From Prevotella sp. (GTDB taxonomy: Bacteria > Bacteroidota > Bacteroidia > Bacteroidales > Bacteroidaceae): a stretch of DNA of 64,000 nt. Positions 61,679 through 64,000 of this stretch are shown piece by piece. Made by a program: the position numbers and the translations under genes. The notes under the pieces are model-generated. The model saw nothing but the letters and a program-made list of their open reading frames with translations. It did no database searches and had not been told where the DNA came from. How positions within the stretch are numbered: position 1 is the stretch's first letter; every line of letters starts with the position of its first letter. The DNA lies in contig JAFPVC010000061.1 of assembly GCA_017413085.1 (NCBI GenBank), positions 62,001-126,000 of the forward strand. The letters run 5' to 3'.

Positions 61679-62063
61679 AGGCAGCAAGAATCTTCTCTGC
61701 TATGCCTTGCATCTCATCTTCCGGAAGAGAAAGTTTCTCGCGGCGGAAGTCCATATCGCCCTCTGTCTGCATGGGCATCAAATGTATGTGGGCATGAGGC
61801 ACCTCAAGACCAAAGACTGACATGCCGACCTTCTTGCAGGGGAATGCCTCTTTGATTGCCTTTGCCACACGCTTTGCAAAACAGAAGTAACGAGCAGTTT
61901 CATCATCATCCATGTCGAAAACATAATCCACCTCACGGCGGGGGATTACAAGCACATGGCCGCGCACTACGGGATTGATATCGAGAAAAGCATAGAACTC
62001 TTCATTCTCTGCACACTTGTAGCTGGGTATCTCGCCAGCAGCAATTCTTGAAAAAATATCCAT
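61662..62063 (-). CDS. HIT-family hydrolase
   Basis: The 133-residue protein has the histidine triad [11 protein letters not shown] (His90, 92, 94), the N-terminal [29 protein letters not shown] and [19 protein letters not shown] proteins hydrolyse or transfer nucleoside monophosphates, for example from adenosine 5'-phosphoramidate. It lies 24 bp after greA on the same strand, a frequent pairing in Bacteroidales, and is likely in one operon with it. Confidence 0.93.
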   Translation of the reverse strand: MDIFSRIAAGEIPSYKCAENEEFYAFLDINPVVRGHVLVIPRREVDYVFDMDDDETARYFCFAKRVAKAIKEAFPCKKVGMSVFGLEVPHAHIHLMPMQTEGDMDFRREKLSLPEDEMQGIAEKILAAFKAQG

Positions 62064-62087
62064 GTCAGTAGTCTGGTTTAGTTAATA

Positions 62088-62552
62088 TTAATATGTAATA
62101 TTCTCTATTTTCAGTTTCAAGACACCGCGCGGAATCTTTGCCTCCACCACGTCGCCCACCTTATGATTGAGCAGGGCCTGGGCAATCGGTGTCTCTATTG
62201 AGATTTTACCCTCACGCAGGTTAGCCTCGTTGGCAGAAACGATAGTATAGGTCATTTTTGCCTTGTTGGCCATATTGGTCATCTCCACTTTCGACAGCAG
62301 CTGTACGGCATCCGTCGACAGACGGCTCTTGTCGATGATTTTCGCATCGGCAATAGTGGTTTTGAGCATGTTTATCTTTTCTGCCAAGTGAGCCTGAGCC
62401 TCCTTTGCAGCGTCATATTCTGAATTTTCCGAGAGGTCGCCCTTATCGCGTGCCTCTGCTATAGCAGCACTGGCCTTAGGCATCTCTATTGCCTCCAGGC
62501 GATGCAGTTCGGCAACGAGATCCTCGTAGCCCTCTTTTGACATGTAAGCCAT
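62088..62552 (-). CDS. greA: Transcription elongation factor GreA
   Basis: The 154-residue factor has the N-terminal coiled coil with MSKEGYEDLVAELHRLEAIEMPKASAAIAEARDKGDLSENSEYDAAKE. The acidic tip residues D and E are present. The C-terminal domain has TYTIVSANEANLREGKISIETPIAQALLNHKVGD. It rescues backtracked RNA polymerase by stimulating transcript cleavage. The MAYMSKEG start is the form common in this phylum. An unusually long leader of about 195 nt with strong structure precedes it. Confidence 0.95.
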   Translation of the reverse strand: MAYMSKEGYEDLVAELHRLEAIEMPKASAAIAEARDKGDLSENSEYDAAKEAQAHLAEKINMLKTTIADAKIIDKSRLSTDAVQLLSKVEMTNMANKAKMTYTIVSANEANLREGKISIETPIAQALLNHKVGDVVEAKIPRGVLKLKIENITY

Positions 62553-62583
62553 GATAATTTATTATTTTATTTTTAGAAGTTAA

Positions 62584-62747
62584 TTATTTCTGTTTAAGCA
62601 GCATGCAAGCAAATATTCCCCATCCATGCGAGGTGTAAAAAGAAGAACCCCAACCTGATGTCGCGCATGCCCTGCGGCACACACAGCACGGGTCGGAATC
62701 CCAAGCTTTTAGTAGTTGCTTTTTAAAGCTTTCAGTAAGTAAGATTT
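62584..62747 (-). ncRNA. Structured leader or 6S-like small RNA upstream of greA
   Basis: Downstream of a minus-strand promoter the transcript can fold into one long irregular hairpin. TTTAA..AAGCA pairs with TGCTTAAA, AAGC with GCTT, GATTCC with GGGAAT, CATGCG with CGCATG and AGGT with ACCT around the loop, with a GC-rich internal bulge in the middle (CCCGTGCTG...CGCAGGG). This architecture of closing stem, central bubble and terminal stem resembles 6S RNA, but I cannot confirm the family. There is no U-run at its end, so it may be part of the greA leader. Confidence 0.5.
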
Positions 62748-62754
62748 CTGTGTG

Positions 62755-62785
62755 CAAAGTTACGCAGAATTTTCTAATCCTGCAA
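62755..62785 (-). promoter_or_regulatory. Promoter for the leader RNA/greA unit
   Basis: On the minus strand TTG (62783-62785), 20 bp and TAACTTTG (62755-62762). The start codon of greA is about 195 nt downstream of the predicted transcription start. Confidence 0.75.
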
Positions 62786-62855
62786 AACTTTTCATCATTT
62801 TTATAACGGAACATTAGTTTTTTTAACCTTACACAAAAAAAATATTGCACAAATT

Positions 62856-62885
62856 TTGTCATTTCGTGCAATTTTTGTAACTTTG
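62856..62885 (+). promoter_or_regulatory. Promoter of the CoA-transferase gene
   Basis: TTG (62856-62858), a 19-bp spacer and TAACTTTG (62878-62885) fit the consensus exactly. The leader to ATG 62932 is about 40 nt and contains short CATAACT repeats. Confidence 0.88.
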
Positions 62886-62931
62886 TGGCGGAATAATGTG
62901 AAGTCATAACTCATAACTTACATAATAAAAG

Positions 62932-64000
62932 ATGTACACTACCATTACTGCCTTGGAGGCAGCAGCGATGATTAAGAATGGCGACCAGATTGGCTTGAGC
63001 GGATTTACGCCGGCCGGTGCGCCAAAAGCTGTAACGAAGGAGCTGGCGAAGCTCGCAGCAGCAGAACACGAGAAGGGTAACGAATTTAAAGTCAACCTCT
63101 TCACCGGAGCATCAACAGGACAAAGCACCGATGGAGACTTAGCGGCAACAGGAGCTATTGGCTTCCGAGCGCCATACACGACAAACAGTGAGTTCCGTTC
63201 ACATGTAAACAAGAACGAGATACGCTACAATGACCTGCATCTCTCACACATGGCACAGGAGTTGCGCTATGGCTTCTTCGGAAGACTGCAGTGGGGCATC
63301 ATTGAAGTATGTAAGATAGAGGAACGCGGCGACAAATACCGTGTATATCTCACTTCTGCCGGTGGCATCGCTCCTACCGTGGCACGCTTGGCGGAAAAGG
63401 TGATTATCGAGTTCAACCACTTCCACAGCGAGGGCGCTTCACTCCTGCATGATGTTTACGAACCGCTTGACGCTCCGTTCCGTCAGCCTATCATGATCAC
63501 CAAGGTCAGCGACCGCATCGGTACGCCATATCTTGAGATTGAAAAGAAAAAAGTGGTGGGCGTGGTTGAATGTGACATTCCTGACGAGGCTCGCGCTTTC
63601 AAAGGCACAGACGAAGTGACAGACCAGATAGGTGCCAACGTGGCTCAGTTTCTGCTAGGTGACATGAAGCGCGGCATCATACCTTCATCATTCCTGCCTA
63701 TGCAGAGCGGTGTGGGTACGACGGCAAATGCGATACTCAGCGCCGTGGGTAAGGACAAGAGCATACCAGACTTCAATATCTACACCGAGGTGTTGCAGAA
63801 TGCCATTGTGGACATGATGCTTGAAGGTCGTGTGAAGGACGCCTCTACGTGTTCGCTGACCGTAGATAACGAGTGTCTGAAACGTGTATATGACAACATC
63901 GACACTCTGTCAAAACGTCTCACCATACGCCAGTCTGAGATTTCTAACTCTCCGGAAGTGATACGCCGTCTTGGCATCATCGCCATCAACACCGCCATTG
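62932..64000 (+). CDS. Acetyl-CoA hydrolase/transferase family protein (3' end outside window)
   Basis: The first 356 codons show the acetyl-CoA hydrolase/CoA-transferase layout. The N-terminal domain has AAAMIKNGDQIGLSGFTPAGAPKAV, VNLFTGASTG and DLHLSHMAQELRYGFFG. A second domain has the conserved GVGTTANAILSAVG. The catalytic Glu region is expected around NFNIYTEVLQNAIVDMM (here DFNIYTEVLQNA). Family members move CoA between acetate and succinate or propionate; in Prevotella this fits acetate or succinate/propionate fermentation. The C-terminus lies beyond the window. Confidence 0.88.
   Translation, partial: MYTTITALEAAAMIKNGDQIGLSGFTPAGAPKAVTKELAKLAAAEHEKGNEFKVNLFTGASTGQSTDGDLAATGAIGFRAPYTTNSEFRSHVNKNEIRYNDLHLSHMAQELRYGFFGRLQWGIIEVCKIEERGDKYRVYLTSAGGIAPTVARLAEKVIIEFNHFHSEGASLLHDVYEPLDAPFRQPIMITKVSDRIGTPYLEIEKKKVVGVVECDIPDEARAFKGTDEVTDQIGANVAQFLLGDMKRGIIPSSFLPMQSGVGTTANAILSAVGKDKSIPDFNIYTEVLQNAIVDMMLEGRVKDASTCSLTVDNECLKRVYDNIDTLSKRLTIRQSEISNSPEVIRRLGIIAINTAI

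Noticed and set aside
62584-62907. A 107-codon minus-strand ORF upstream of greA
   Set aside because: It crosses two promoters and a strongly structured RNA region and has no family-like features. A short Cys-rich peptide inside it cannot be fully excluded, but the pairing pattern favours RNA.
1-64000. tRNA or rRNA genes, prophage or autonomous IS
   Set aside because: I found no cloverleaf-like segment, rRNA-like sequence, integrase or transposase ORF in the gaps; the only mobile element seen is the small one at 60131-60378.

Overview
This window looks like a chromosomal segment of a member of the Bacteroidales, most likely Prevotellaceae (Prevotella or a close relative). The supporting signs are the Bacteroidota promoter pattern TTG-N19-TAnnTTTG in front of many genes, a complete porP-K-L-M-N set for type IX secretion (T9SS), a PorZ-like protein with a T9SS C-terminal domain, a type III glutamine synthetase, a Prevotella-style dockerin and several outer-membrane barrel proteins. 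No phage, tRNA, rRNA, CRISPR array or transposase gene was found. The species is an inference.

Layout. 1-9.3 kb: a truncated glycosyltransferase start, a barrel protein and a secreted propeller protein, a pectate lyase/FabG pair, a YfhO-type membrane protein and a highly expressed OmpA porin. 9.4-21.7 kb (+ strand): a Fur-family regulator, then a tightly coupled run of glycosyltransferases, PorZ, an acyltransferase and a three-part phosphatase-CotH kinase-dockerin protein. 21.7-26.4 kb (- strand): a facing operon with an ATP-grasp ligase, flippase, glycosyltransferase and acyltransferase. Together these two operons look like a surface glycan locus. 26.7-33.8 kb: the T9SS core operon, ending in a barrel protein. 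34-35.4 kb: RodA. 35.5-45.1 kb (- strand): six co-directed genes for envelope proteins (two DUF3575-like proteins, a lipoprotein, an OmpA-like/helical protein, a very large barrel and a TPR protein) with one recognisable promoter and one terminator. 45.3-50.6 kb: NAD(P)HX repair, hpt-adk and an argR-GNAT-argG arginine unit. 50.7-59.6 kb: a 5'-nucleotidase, a propeller-AraC sensor regulator beside its probable target GH31 glucosidase, and glnN. 59.6-64 kb: a candidate small RNA, a small non-autonomous mobile element, a DJ-1 protein, ispD, a HIT protein, greA with a structured leader, and the start of an acetyl-CoA hydrolase/CoA-transferase.

The most notable structures are: (1) a family of intergenic arrays with a strict 22-bp period and dyad-symmetric units at three loci, each just 3' of a surface-protein transcription unit; (2) a 248-bp MITE-like element with 22-bp inverted ends and an ATTA target duplication that splits the leader of the DJ-1 gene; (3) the tyrosine phosphatase-CotH-dockerin fusion; (4) the six-gene envelope operon; (5) a pair of AraC-type direct repeats 21 bp apart in front of the GH31 gene; and (6) two RNA candidates upstream of glnN and greA.
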